64,000 nucleotides of DNA, taken from Lewinella sp. IMCC34191 (GTDB taxonomy: Bacteria; Bacteroidota; Bacteroidia; Chitinophagales; Saprospiraceae). Shown here one piece after another: positions 44,791-53,420 of this stretch; position 1 is the first letter of the stretch, and every line of letters starts with the position of its first letter. Location of the stretch: contig NZ_QNQZ01000002.1 in the NCBI RefSeq assembly GCF_003390935.1, positions 617,033 to 681,032 of the forward strand. Reading direction: 5' to 3'. Both the position numbers and the translations under genes were made by a program. The notes beneath the pieces were generated by a model. It was not told the DNA's origin. It saw nothing but the letters and a program-made list of their open reading frames with translations, and made no database searches.

Positions 44791-45250
44791 TCCTGATTGC
44801 TACCGGATCGTCCGGCGCGTAAACGGCCAGGTAAGAGCTAGCTTGCGTACTACCTTACCCGGTGCAGGACGGTGCGCAGGAAAAATTTTGGTCGGGCAGT
44901 TGCGCTTCCCGCCAGAAAATACGGGCCGCCCCGGCCGCGTTATTTGGCTGCGGTGCTGCTGTACGGTACGCTGCTTGAGGGCGAAGATCGACGCCCGATG
45001 CAACGATTCCTACCCTTCCGCAGACATTATTAACAGGATAAATTAGCGAGTAAGCGGATACCATTTCGTCAATGGGGTACACGGGGCAGGCCGCTCCGTC
45101 ACCGTAAGGTCAGCCGCCATTAATGTGATGTTAAACAGCCTGCTTCCGTACGGGCGGCTGAACTACGGAGTGCCGCCGAACATTAATATCTTAACTCCGC
45201 GGGCGCCGAACAATCCTGGGGACCGAACCGGAGTTTCAAAAAGAAAATAT
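44791..45250. other. 460-bp gap between divergent GT39 and S41 genes
   Basis: No gene, repeat or RNA is recognisable. It is locally A/T-richer just before 45251 (AAAAAGAAAATATATG), the A-rich leader usual in this phylum. Confidence 0.5.
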
Positions 45251-47389
45251 ATGAAGTCGAGAGGATCATTGCTTTTTTCCGCTCTCCTGTTAGTTTTTGC
45301 GTTGATTGCCGCCGTTCACCCCATGGACAAGTTGGCTACGCCTCCCGGAGACGCGCCGTCCGTGATCATGCGGACCATGCTGGCCAATCTGGAGAACTAC
45401 CACTACCAGCCGGTAGCCATCGACGATGAGTTCTCGGAGCGCGTATACGATCAGTATCTGAACGATGTGGACGGAGCGCGTCTCTTCTTTACCCAGGAAG
45501 ACATCGACGCCTTCAGTAAGTACCGCACGGAGATCGACGACCAAAGCAAGGCCGGTGAGCTCACCTTCTACGATTTGGTCCAGGAGCGGTGGATGGCCTC
45601 CCTCGACAAAACCGAAGCCTGGTACGAAGAAATTCTCTCCGAACCCTTCGACCTGCAAACCGCAGGCGAGTTCCGCGACCTCGACGAAGATTCCGGCTGG
45701 GTAGCCAACGATGCCGAGCTGAAGCAGTACTGGTACGATTACACCAAGCGTGACCTCGTCGCCCAGATCGTCAATAAGCAGGAAGAGATCGAGCTGGACA
45801 CGACGGGTACCGACTTCCCGAGCCTCGACTCCCTCGAAGTCGAATACCGCGGCAAGATCCTCGACCGCTACGAAGACTGGTTCAAGCGCATGCGGGAAAT
45901 GAAGCCCAGCATCAAGCAGGGGCAGTTCTTCAATGCCATGACCGCCGTCTTCGACCCCCACACCAGCTACTTCCGCCCCAAGGACAAGGAATCCTTCGAC
46001 ATCCGCTTCAGCGGTCGCCTGGAGGGTATCGGCGCCACGCTACAGACCAACGACGAATACACCAAGGTCACGTCGATCGTGGTCGGTGGCCCCGCCTGGA
46101 AGGGCAAGGAACTGCAGGAGGACGACATCATCATGGGTGTCCGCCAGGAAGAGGGCGACCTGGTCGACATCAAAGGGATGATCCTGGAAGACGTGGTCGA
46201 TAAGATCCGCGGCAAGAAGGGAACCATGGTCTACCTGAAGGTCAAGAAGCCGGACGGCACCATCCAGAACATCGCCATCGAGCGCGACGTGATCATCATC
46301 GACGAAACCTACGCCAAGTCGCTCATCATCGACGACGAGGAAACCGGCGACAAGGTGGGCTACATCCTGCTGCCCAGCTTTTACGCCGACTTCCAGAATG
46401 ACGACGGCCGCTTCAGCGCCAAGGACATCGATGCCGAACTCGACAAAATGAAGGAACAGAACGTAGACGGTATCGTCCTCGACCTGCGCAACAACGGCGG
46501 CGGATCGCTCCGAGACGTGGTCGACATGACCGGCTTCTTCATCCCCGAAGGCCCGGTCGTGCAGGTAGCCGACCGCGACAATAAGCCGGAAATTCTTCGG
46601 GACAAGGATCGCCGCGTCCAGTATGACGGCCCGCTGGTCGTGCTCGTCAATGAGTACAGCGCCAGTGCCAGCGAAATCCTGGCCGCCGCGCTACAGGACT
46701 ACGGTCGCGCCGTCATCGTAGGCAGCAATTCCACCTTCGGTAAGGGAACGGTGCAGCGCTTCATCGATATGGACCGCACCATCAACGGCTTCGACGACGT
46801 CAAGCCCCTGGGGACCGTGAAGCTGACCATGCAGAAGTTCTACCGCATCAACGGTGGCTCTACCCAGCTCCGTGGCGTCGTCCCCGACATCGTCCTCCCC
46901 AACAGCCGCTCTCTCCTGGAAACCGGTGAGAAAGAGCAGACCGCTCCCCTGGCCTGGTCCGAGATCGAGCCCGCCAAATACAAGCAGGATGTCTACCGCA
47001 TCCGCCACATGGATGACCTAAAGGAGCGCAGCGCCGTTCGCATCGCCGACAGCCCCACCTTCGAGCGCATCGCCGAAAACGCCAAGCGCATCAAGCGGCA
47101 GCGCGACCGGGATACCTATCCCCTCGCCCTGGAAGACTACGCCGAGCTACAGCGGACCGCCCGCGAGGAAGCTGAGGCCTACGACGATCTTTTCGACGCC
47201 GTCGTCAACCCCGGCGTATCCAACCTGGTCGCCGACCTGGATCCCATCCTCGCCGACGAAAGCAAGACCGCCCGCAACAACGATTTCAAGCAGAACGTGA
47301 GCAAGGACGTCTATATCCGCGAGGCGGTGAATATCGTCCATGACATGCTCGAGCTGGAAGCCGGGCCGAAGGTGGGTTACCGGGAATAG
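45251..47389 (+). CDS. S41 carboxy-terminal processing protease (Tsp/Prc type)
   Basis: A 712-residue periplasmic serine protease that degrades or trims proteins from their C-termini. I choose ATG 45251 because it starts a signal peptide (KSRGSLLFSALLLVFALIAA) after an A-rich leader. The order is: helical N-terminal Tsp domain (about 35-230), PDZ (about 245-330, GRLEGIGATLQTNDEYTKVT), the S41 domain with VDGIVLDLRNNGGGSLRDVV, NEYSASASEILAAALQDYGR (nucleophile Ser near 473) and NSTFGKGTVQRF (Lys near 497), then the C-terminal Tsp domain. The catalytic dyad is intact. It converges with hisS through a shared terminator. Confidence 0.95.
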   Translation: MKSRGSLLFSALLLVFALIAAVHPMDKLATPPGDAPSVIMRTMLANLENYHYQPVAIDDEFSERVYDQYLNDVDGARLFFTQEDIDAFSKYRTEIDDQSKAGELTFYDLVQERWMASLDKTEAWYEEILSEPFDLQTAGEFRDLDEDSGWVANDAELKQYWYDYTKRDLVAQIVNKQEEIELDTTGTDFPSLDSLEVEYRGKILDRYEDWFKRMREMKPSIKQGQFFNAMTAVFDPHTSYFRPKDKESFDIRFSGRLEGIGATLQTNDEYTKVTSIVVGGPAWKGKELQEDDIIMGVRQEEGDLVDIKGMILEDVVDKIRGKKGTMVYLKVKKPDGTIQNIAIERDVIIIDETYAKSLIIDDEETGDKVGYILLPSFYADFQNDDGRFSAKDIDAELDKMKEQNVDGIVLDLRNNGGGSLRDVVDMTGFFIPEGPVVQVADRDNKPEILRDKDRRVQYDGPLVVLVNEYSASASEILAAALQDYGRAVIVGSNSTFGKGTVQRFIDMDRTINGFDDVKPLGTVKLTMQKFYRINGGSTQLRGVVPDIVLPNSRSLLETGEKEQTAPLAWSEIEPAKYKQDVYRIRHMDDLKERSAVRIADSPTFERIAENAKRIKRQRDRDTYPLALEDYAELQRTAREEAEAYDDLFDAVVNPGVSNLVADLDPILADESKTARNNDFKQNVSKDVYIREAVNIVHDMLELEAGPKVGYRE

Positions 47390-47410
47390 GTTTTTCAGTA
47401 GGTAGTACGG

Positions 47411-47452
47411 TAGGGGGTAGCTGGTAGCCAAGAGGCTGTTTGCTACCCCCTA
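47411..47452. terminator. Bidirectional terminator between the S41 gene and hisS
   Basis: TAGGGGGTAGC and GCTACCCCCTA are a perfect 11-bp stem with a 20-nt loop, in the 65-bp gap between convergent genes. TCTTATTT follows on the plus strand. Confidence 0.75.
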
Positions 47453-47454
47453 TC

Positions 47455-48804
47455 TTATTTAGGCCAAGCCACTAGTTCGCTCAGCGATTTCGTTTCCTGC
47501 TCCCCCGTCTTCATCGTTTTGACCGAGTAGGAGCCGGTCTTGACTTCCTCGCTACCAATGATGATCACTTTCGGGGCGTTGCGCTGGTCGGCGTACTTCA
47601 TCATCTTACCGAGCTTGGCGGCGGAGGGATAGAGATCGGCGTTGCGACCGGCCTGCCGAAGCTTACCTACCAGTTCAAAGCCGTGGGCGAGGCTCTCATC
47701 GTCGAGGCAGAGGAGCAGGTATTCCAGGTCTTCGCTGGCGTCGGCGGGAAAGAGATCGAGTTCTTCCAGGACGTCGTAGATGCGCTCGGCACCGAAGCTG
47801 ATGCCTACGCCGGGCAGGTCGCGACCGCCGAAGATGCCGGTCAGGTCGGCGTAGCGGCCACCGCCGGCGATGCTGCCCATCTTGACACCAGGGTGCGCGT
47901 CGGTATCGACGGCCACTTCGTAGATGCAGCCCGTGTAGTAGTTGAGGCCGCGGGCCAGGGTGACGTCGAATTCGACTTTGTTGGTGGTTTGGCCGATGGT
48001 ATCGAAGACCGCTTGCAGCTCCTCGATGCCCTGCCGTCCTATCTCGCTGCTTTCCAGCAAAGGGGCTACCCGTTCCAGGCTGGTCACGCCCAGGAACTGC
48101 TTGATGGTGTCGATGGCCGCGTCGTCGACACCCCGTTCCCGGAGTTCCTTCTCTACTCCAGCCTCACCGATCTTGTCCAGTTTGTCGATGGCGATGGTGA
48201 TGTCCATCATGCGGTCCTGGTGCCCGGCGATCTCCGCCAGTCCGGCCAGGATCTTGCGATTATTTAGGCGGATGACGGCCTTCAGTCCCAGCGCTGCAAA
48301 TACGCCATCCAGCAACTGCGTCAATTCGGCCTCGTAGAGCAGCGAATCGGAGCCCACCACGTCGGCATCGCACTGGTAGAATTCGTTGTAGCGCCCTTTC
48401 TGCGGCCGGTCGGCCCGCCAGACGGGGGCAATGGCGTAACGCTTAAAGGGGAAGGCCAGGTCGTTCTGGTGCATGACCACGTAGCGGGCGAAGGGTACGG
48501 TGAGGTCGTAGCGTAGTCCCCGCTTCGAGATCTGCGGGAGTACGGCATCGCTGTCCTGCTCCGCCAGCTTCCCGGCGTCGGCCTTGCGGAGAAAATCCCC
48601 GTTGTTCAGCACCTTAAACAGCAATCTGTCGCCCTCCTCTCCGTACTTCCCGGTCAACGTCGACAGGTTTTCCATCACGGGGGTTTCGATGGGCTGGTAG
48701 CCGTAGCGATGGAAGAATTTCCGGATCACATCGAAGATGTAGTTGCGCCGGCGCACTTCGTGGGGCAGAAAGTCTCGGGTGCCTTTGGGGATGGACGGTT
48801 TCAT
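47455..48804 (-). CDS. hisS: Histidine--tRNA ligase
   Basis: A 449-residue class II aminoacyl-tRNA synthetase that charges tRNA-His. I choose ATG 48804, where the conserved KPSIPKGTRDFLPHEV opening begins; a longer in-frame start would add 15 non-conserved residues through the promoter. Motif 2 is visible as APVWRADRPQKGRYNEFYQC. The His-specific motifs are ARGLNYYTGCIYEV and GGRYADLTGIFGGRDLPGVG with SFGAERIYDVL. The C-terminal anticodon-binding domain follows (about 355-449, KVIIIGSEEVKTGSYSVKTM). Confidence 0.96.
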   Translation of the reverse strand: MKPSIPKGTRDFLPHEVRRRNYIFDVIRKFFHRYGYQPIETPVMENLSTLTGKYGEEGDRLLFKVLNNGDFLRKADAGKLAEQDSDAVLPQISKRGLRYDLTVPFARYVVMHQNDLAFPFKRYAIAPVWRADRPQKGRYNEFYQCDADVVGSDSLLYEAELTQLLDGVFAALGLKAVIRLNNRKILAGLAEIAGHQDRMMDITIAIDKLDKIGEAGVEKELRERGVDDAAIDTIKQFLGVTSLERVAPLLESSEIGRQGIEELQAVFDTIGQTTNKVEFDVTLARGLNYYTGCIYEVAVDTDAHPGVKMGSIAGGGRYADLTGIFGGRDLPGVGISFGAERIYDVLEELDLFPADASEDLEYLLLCLDDESLAHGFELVGKLRQAGRNADLYPSAAKLGKMMKYADQRNAPKVIIIGSEEVKTGSYSVKTMKTGEQETKSLSELVAWPK

Positions 48805-48809
48805 GGGGG

Positions 48810-48817
48810 CGAAGGTA
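48810..48817 (-). promoter_or_regulatory. Putative -7 promoter box TACCTTCG abutting hisS
   Basis: On the minus strand it is followed by CCCCC and the hisS ATG. It fits TAnnTTTG with one change and would give a nearly leaderless message, as for the GT2 gene. Confidence 0.4.
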
Positions 48818-48824
48818 GGAGTTA

Positions 48825-48853
48825 GGGGGTTAAGGGGATAGGGGGTCAAGGGG
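48825..48853 (+). other. G-quadruplex-like, telomere-like G-run tract upstream of hisS
   Basis: Four G-runs (48825-48829, 48834-48837, 48841-48845, 48850-48853) with loops TTAA, ATA and TCAA. Further G-runs occur around 48900-48925. The complementary C-run pattern appears before the gene at 6352. Confidence 0.5.
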
Positions 48854-48854
48854 T

Positions 48855-49200
48855 TAAGGTTGGCTTTGCTCGCCTGCGGCTTGTGGGGGAATGGATAAAG
48901 GGAATAGGGGGGTAAGGGGGTAAAGGATTACGCCTGAGCTCGCTTCGCTCGTTGCCGGCTCAGTTCGCCTGCGGCTCGTGGGAAAATGGTGAATTAGTGA
49001 ATTTTTGCATTAGTGATTGGGCTGCCGCATGTGGGGTGCTCGCTGCGCTCGTGGGAAGCATTGCTCGCCTGCGGCTTGTGGGGTTCACACTGATTGGCTT
49101 CGCCGGCACGGATTCGCATTGCTCGGGCACGGATGGGCACGGATTGGCTGCGCCGCTACTTCGTGGTATCGGTCGGCTCTGCTCGCCTGCGGCTCGTGGT
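48855..49200 (-). repeat. Dispersed intergenic repeat, copy R5 (reverse orientation)
   Basis: Reverse-strand version of the family: several rounds of GCTCGCCTGCGGCTTGTGGG and GCTCGCTGCGCTCGTGGG, with GGTGAATTAGTGAATTTTTG near 48986. The gene-facing side points at hisS. The gap 48805-49668 holds only this, the 218-bp element and R6; no gene is visible. Confidence 0.7.
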
Positions 49201-49418
49201 CCTCTCCCCCGGCCCCTCTCCAGGGGAGAGGGGTGACAGACCCGGGATGGCCGTTGGTGCTGAATATGCTGTCCGGGCTCGGTGAGGTCAGGGAGGTTCG
49301 GGCCATGTCGCTAATTGGGAATATGAAGCAGCAGGAAGATCTCCTCGGCTGAACCATTCCTGCTATGCAAACGGGGCCCCTCCCCCATTCGCCGCGCGGA
49401 GAAGGGACGGGGGAGAGG
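49201..49418. mobile_element. 218-bp MITE-like element with terminal inverted repeats, copy 1
   Basis: It begins CCTCTCCCCCGGCCCCTCTC and ends GGACGGGGGAGAGG, so the ends pair over about 14 bp. The first end holds its own hairpin (CCCCTCTCC-A-GGGGAGAGGGG type). It shares ends and GGGCCCCTCCCCCATTCGCC with 53708-53928, while the middle of the two copies differs. No open frame with coding character and no clear target duplication. It could equally be a REP-like doublet. Confidence 0.5.
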
Positions 49419-49690
49419 GTAGTCATCAAAGATCCAATTCTATAACAAGCAAGTCACCTATACCTACCCTGCGGGAAAAAATCCGTGTGTAATCCGTGCA
49501 AAAAATCTGTGAAATCCGTGTTGAGCCCCGAGCCGAAGGCGAGCAAAGCCATGCGGCAGCTTATTCACTAATCCAGTCCTTCAATAACTCACCATTCCTC
49601 TACGAGCGAAGCGAGCATCCACCTGCGGCAGCTAATTCACTAATCCAGTCCTTCAATAATTCACTAATTCAACCCCTCAACAATTCACCC
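49419..49690 (+). repeat. Composite repeat R6, inverted copy of R7
   Basis: Reads GTAGTCATCAAAGATCCAAT, an ACAAGCAAGTCACCTA stretch, CTACCCTGCGGG, ATCCGTGTGTAATCCGTGCA, GAGCCGAAGGCGAGCAAAGC and the ATTCACTAATCCAGTCCTTC tail. The same order appears on the opposite strand at 53531-53707 with roughly 90 percent identity by eye. It overlaps the last 22 bp of the gene at 49669. Confidence 0.8.
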
Positions 49691-50844
49691 GCCCGCCCGG
49701 CAAACGGATGCCCCGGCGAATCCGCAATCCGACCGAGCGCGGCCAGGCCAGCGTCCCGACGGTCGAGGGCGAGGAGGGCCAGGGCGTCGTACCATTCGGC
49801 GGCGTCGCGGTAGGGACTGGTGGCGTCGAGCTCGGCGAACCACTGGCGGGCGCGGGTGGGGTCGTCGAGAGCGAGGGCGGACACGCCGAGATAGAGGGGG
49901 GCGGCGGGATAGGCCGGGGCGGTAGGTAAGAGTTCGTCGTAGGCGGTGCGGTAGTCGCCGCGGTCGTAGTAGTAGAGGATGCGATTGAGGTCGCGCTCGT
50001 CGTCGGTTTGCGGGGGGGTGGTGGCGAAGAGGTTGGGATAGGGCTCGAAGGCGCGGGTGTAGAGGCTCGTGGGGGCGGCCCCGCCGAAGGTGTCGTAGGC
50101 CAGCCATCCCAGGACGCCGCAGAGGATGGCAGCGATGAGCATACCCACCGACAGGGAAGGCAGCTTGACGCGGCGGCGGGGACGCAGCTTGACCTCCTCC
50201 GATTCTTCTTCGATATCGCGGACCGGGGCGGTGGCTTCCGGGGCGGCAGTGTCGGATTCAGGATCTGGTTCGGGGTCGGGGGCTTCGCGGGCGAGGGTGG
50301 CCATCAGATCCTGGCGGCCGGCGATGCGGATGACCGATGGGTAGCGGAGGGCGGTTTCCGGGTCGTCGCCGGTGACGGCATCGCGGCAGTCGGCGATCTC
50401 ATCGGGGAGGTCTTCGAGGGTGGCTTCGCGGTCGAGGGCGCGGGCGATGACGGCGGGCTCCATCTGGTGGTAGTCGGCCAGGAGGAGGAGCTGGCGGCAG
50501 TCATCGTCCTGGTTAAGGGTGACGAGCATGCGCTGTCCGCGTTCGTCGAGTTGGACGGGCTTGGGAAGGTGGTCGAGGGGGCCGTTACCCATCGGAAAAC
50601 GATCGGACCGGACCTGGCCGTCGGCGAAGTAGACGGCAGCGACGGTGGTGACGTAGTCCATGATGTCACCGGTGTAGGGCCGCTCGGCCTGTAGGGTGGC
50701 CTCGTACCAGCCGACGAGGGAGCGGTGGAAGTTGAGCCGGCCCTGCTCCGCGGGGTAGCCACGACTTATAACCCAGTCGTTGTATTCGGGTAACAGTTCG
50801 GTAGCGTAGCGTCTTAGTTCGGCGAGGCGGCGGCCGTCTTGCAT
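49669..50844 (-). CDS. Single-span membrane protein with sigma-region-4-like and TPR-like parts
   Basis: A 391-residue protein I cannot name. The cytoplasmic half (1-215) includes RGQRMLVTLNQDDDCRQLLL and LADYHQMEPAVIARALDREA, reminiscent of sigma factor region 4 (decision helix plus helix-turn-helix) but degenerate. An acidic linker (about 185-215) is followed by one helix (VGMLIAAILCGVLGWLAYDTF). The outer half has three helical pairs like TPRs (RILYYYDRGDYRTAYDELLP, PLYLGVSALALDDPTRARQW, AEWYDALALLALDRRDAGLA). The 3' end runs into repeat R6. A membrane-bound regulator is only one reading; the TPR part is the firmer call. Confidence 0.7.
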   Translation of the reverse strand: MQDGRRLAELRRYATELLPEYNDWVISRGYPAEQGRLNFHRSLVGWYEATLQAERPYTGDIMDYVTTVAAVYFADGQVRSDRFPMGNGPLDHLPKPVQLDERGQRMLVTLNQDDDCRQLLLLADYHQMEPAVIARALDREATLEDLPDEIADCRDAVTGDDPETALRYPSVIRIAGRQDLMATLAREAPDPEPDPESDTAAPEATAPVRDIEEESEEVKLRPRRRVKLPSLSVGMLIAAILCGVLGWLAYDTFGGAAPTSLYTRAFEPYPNLFATTPPQTDDERDLNRILYYYDRGDYRTAYDELLPTAPAYPAAPLYLGVSALALDDPTRARQWFAELDATSPYRDAAEWYDALALLALDRRDAGLAALGRIADSPGHPFAGRAGELLRG

Positions 50845-50970
50845 GCGGGAGCGGTTGGTTTGCGGACTGAATGTGACTACACTGCGTTGGCTGCGGAGAG
50901 GGAATCAAGTCCGTTGTCGAACACCGCTCGTCCCCCATCCGTTTGTATTAGTACACCAAAAACAAGTATC

Positions 50971-51162
50971 ATGAGTGCAAGTGGAGATAAAATGCGGGGA
51001 GACTGGAAACAGGTCAAAGGCAAAGCCAAGCAACAGTACGGCAAGCTGACCGACGACGATCTCACCTACCAGGAAGGTAAACATGACGAGTTCATGGGTA
51101 ACCTGCAAACGAAACTGGGTAAGTCCAAGCAAGAAGTGAAGGACTGGATCGACTCCCTGTAG
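50971..51162 (+). CDS. CsbD family stress protein
   Basis: A 63-residue protein starting at ATG 50971, after an A-rich leader. The sequence MSASGDKMRGDWKQVKGKAK, QQYGKLTDDDLTYQEGKHDE, FMGNLQTKLGKSKQEVKDWI is a full CsbD domain, known from Bacillus as a general-stress protein and widespread in Bacteroidota. Highly charged, no signal peptide. It is a single gene closed by a good terminator. Confidence 0.93.
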   Translation: MSASGDKMRGDWKQVKGKAKQQYGKLTDDDLTYQEGKHDEFMGNLQTKLGKSKQEVKDWIDSL

Positions 51163-51190
51163 ATCACGAATAATCGGAAAACTTCCGGTC

Positions 51191-51222
51191 TTACCCCCGT
51201 TCAGGATACTGGGCGGGGGTAA
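51191..51222 (+). terminator. Rho-independent-type terminator after the CsbD gene
   Basis: TTACCCCCG, 14 nt, CGGGGGTAA, followed by TTTCGTTTT. It is 28 bp after the stop. Confidence 0.75.
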
Positions 51223-51248
51223 TTTCGTTTTACACGATCCGCTTTCTA

Positions 51249-51268
51249 CCTGCGCTCCGCCGCAAAAA
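51249..51268 (+). repeat. 20-bp repeat, copy 2
   Basis: CCTGCGCTCCGCCGCAAAAA, identical to 33425-33444. Here 120 bp upstream of the transketolase N gene. Confidence 0.7.
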
Positions 51269-51332
51269 ACGCCTAAAGCTTGCGCGGTGGAGAATCTAAA
51301 GGAACAAAAGCCAGGGTCAAGCCTTAATTAAC

Positions 51333-51340
51333 TAAATTCG
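51333..51340 (+). promoter_or_regulatory. Putative -7 promoter box TAAATTCG for transketolase
   Basis: One change from TAnnTTTG, 47 bp upstream of the start codon, in the gap between the CsbD terminator and the transketolase N gene. Confidence 0.35.
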
Positions 51341-51387
51341 CGGTTCTCCCCGCAAGGGACGGAATCACACACAATTACCCCCATTAC

Positions 51388-52242
51388 ATGGCAGACATTC
51401 AAGAACTGAAAAAAATAGCCTCCCAGGTCCGGCGCGACATCATCCGGGAGGTGTATCTCTCGCAGAGCGGCCACCCCGGCGGCGCCCTCGGTAATACCGA
51501 CCTGCTGGTCGCCCTCTACTTCGAGGTGATGAAGCATGACCCCTCCTTCAATATGGAAGCGCAGGGCGAGGATGTTTTCTTTCTATCCAACGGCCACATT
51601 TCGCCCGTTTTCTACAGCGTGCTGGCCCGCTCCGGCTACTTCCCCAAGGAGGAGTTGAAGACCTTCCGCGAGATCGACAGCCGCCTGCAGGGTCACCCCA
51701 CCACCCACGAGGGACTGCCCGGCGTACGCGTCGCGTCCGGTTCACTCGGCCAGGGTGTCAGCGTTGCCATCGGCATGGCGCTTTCCAAGAAAATGAACGG
51801 CGATGACCGCACCGTCTTCGTCCTCACCGGCGACGGCGAGCAGCAGGAAGGCCAGATCTGGGAAGCCGCGCTCTTCGCGCCCCACAACAAGGTGGATAAC
51901 CTCGTGCTCATCATCGACGACAACGGCCAGCAGATCGACGGCCCTACCCAGGAAGTTCTCGAACTCGGCAGCTTCGCCGATAAGTACAAGGCCTTCGGCT
52001 GGGACATCATGCGCATGAACGGCAACGACATGGAGGAAACCGTCAAGGTACTCAAGGAAGCCGCCGCCAAGCGCAACGGCAAACCGACCTGCATCGTCAT
52101 GGATACCGAAATGGGTATGGGCGTGGACTTCATGGTCGGGACCCACCACTGGCACGGTAAGGCTCCCGATAAGGAGCAGGCGCACACCGCCCTGGACCAG
52201 CTGGAAGAAACCCTGGGTGACTTCGCCGCTGAAGGGATTTGA
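51388..52242 (+). CDS. Transketolase, N-terminal (thiamine-diphosphate) subunit
   Basis: A 284-residue subunit of a split transketolase (pentose phosphate pathway, two-carbon transfer). It carries the conserved SQSGHPGGALGNTDLLVALY, ERFFLSNGHISPVFYSVLA-type segment, HPTTHEGLPGVRVASGSLGQ and the cofactor-binding GDGEQQEGQIWEAALFAPHN ending in DNLVLIIDDNGQQIDG. GTHHWHGKAPDKEQA marks the end of the domain. The C-terminal subunit is encoded 123 bp downstream. Split transketolases are common in many bacteria and archaea, so this is not a broken gene. Confidence 0.95.
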   Translation: MADIQELKKIASQVRRDIIREVYLSQSGHPGGALGNTDLLVALYFEVMKHDPSFNMEAQGEDVFFLSNGHISPVFYSVLARSGYFPKEELKTFREIDSRLQGHPTTHEGLPGVRVASGSLGQGVSVAIGMALSKKMNGDDRTVFVLTGDGEQQEGQIWEAALFAPHNKVDNLVLIIDDNGQQIDGPTQEVLELGSFADKYKAFGWDIMRMNGNDMEETVKVLKEAAAKRNGKPTCIVMDTEMGMGVDFMVGTHHWHGKAPDKEQAHTALDQLEETLGDFAAEGI

Positions 52243-52348
52243 TTTACGAATTACGATTGTCGATGTACGATCTACGATTTGCCCGCACGCAGACCGTCGC
52301 TAGTCCATCGCCATTGTAGCACCTACCGTAAATCGTATTTCGTAAATC
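52241..52348. repeat. 18-bp inverted repeat between the two transketolase genes
   Basis: GATTTACGAATTACGATT (52241-52258, over the stop codon) and AATCGTATTTCGTAAATC (52331-52348) match as inverted copies at 17 of 18 positions, with a 72-bp loop. The loop and right flank contain further TACGATTT-like words. Confidence 0.7.
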
Positions 52349-52365
52349 AAAAATCGTATATCAAC

Positions 52366-53328
52366 ATGCTATCCCTCGATAAATTAAAATCAACCGGTAA
52401 GAAAGCCACCCGCGACGGGTTCGGCGCCGGACTCAAAGCCGCCGGCGACAAGCACGACAACGTCGTCATGCTCACGGCCGACCTGCGCGGCTCGATGAAA
52501 TCGGAAGACTTCATCAATACCTACCCCGACCGCTTTATCCAAGTCGGTATCTCCGAAGCCAATATGATGGGCATCGCCTCCGGCCTGGCTACCGGTGGTA
52601 AGATCCCGGTGACGACGACCTTCGCGAACTTCAGTACGGGCCGCGTCTACGACCAGATCCGCCAGTCGATCGCCTACAGCGATAAAAACGTGAAGATCTG
52701 TGCCAGCCACGCCGGCCTGACGCTCGGTGAGGATGGTGCGACCCACCAGATCCTGGAAGACATCGGTATGATGCGTATGCTCCCGGGCATGACCGTCATC
52801 AACCCCTGTGACTACAACCAGACGGCCGCCGCCGTACAGGCCATCGTGGAGCACCACGGCCCCGTATACCTGCGCTTCGGTCGTCCGGGCTGGCCCGTCT
52901 TCATCCCCGAAGATACCAAGTTCGAGATCGGCAAGGCGCTGCCCCTGAGCGAGGGCACCGATGTGACCATCTTCGCCACCGGCCACCTGGTGTGGAAAGC
53001 CGTCGAGGCCGCCCGTCAGCTGGAGGAGGAAGGCATCAGCGTCGACCTGATCAACATCCATACCATCAAGCCTCTCGACGAGGAGGCCGTCATCGCCAGT
53101 GCCAAGAAAACCGGTGCCGTCGTGACCTGCGAAGAGCACAACAAGTACGGTGGCCTGGGAAGCGCCATCGCCGAGTGCCTCAGCAAGCACGCCCCCACCC
53201 CGCAGGAGTACGTCGCCACCGACGACACCTTCGGCGAATCCGGCACCGCCGACCAGCTCCTCGCCAAGTACGGCCTGGATACGCCGGACGTGGTTGCCGC
53301 GGTGAAGCGGGTGCTGAAGCGGAAGTAA
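52366..53328 (+). CDS. Transketolase, C-terminal subunit
   Basis: A 320-residue partner of the upstream subunit. I choose ATG 52366 (LSLDKLKSTGKKATRDGFGA); a longer in-frame start would be encoded by the repeat region. The pyrimidine-binding domain has VVMLTADLRGSMKSEDFINT, RFIQVGISEANMMGIASGLA with the catalytic Glu, and TFANFSTGRVYDQIRQSIAY. The C-terminal domain has DVTIFATGHLVWKAVEAARQ, VDLINIHTIKPLDEEAVIAS and EEHNKYGGLGSAIAE. It is followed by a strong terminator. Confidence 0.95.
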   Translation: MLSLDKLKSTGKKATRDGFGAGLKAAGDKHDNVVMLTADLRGSMKSEDFINTYPDRFIQVGISEANMMGIASGLATGGKIPVTTTFANFSTGRVYDQIRQSIAYSDKNVKICASHAGLTLGEDGATHQILEDIGMMRMLPGMTVINPCDYNQTAAAVQAIVEHHGPVYLRFGRPGWPVFIPEDTKFEIGKALPLSEGTDVTIFATGHLVWKAVEAARQLEEEGISVDLINIHTIKPLDEEAVIASAKKTGAVVTCEEHNKYGGLGSAIAECLSKHAPTPQEYVATDDTFGESGTADQLLAKYGLDTPDVVAAVKRVLKRK

Positions 53329-53420
53329 CGTCGTCCCGTCGTCCGCCGAAGGGGCATCAGCCGTACCGCGGGTTGGCTGATGGTCGTTCGTCTGCCGACG
53401 GGTAACCGCGATCGATATAT

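Noticed and set aside
51388..53328. Frameshifted single transketolase gene
   Set aside because: Each half starts and ends at a domain border and has its own start codon; split transketolases are a known natural form.
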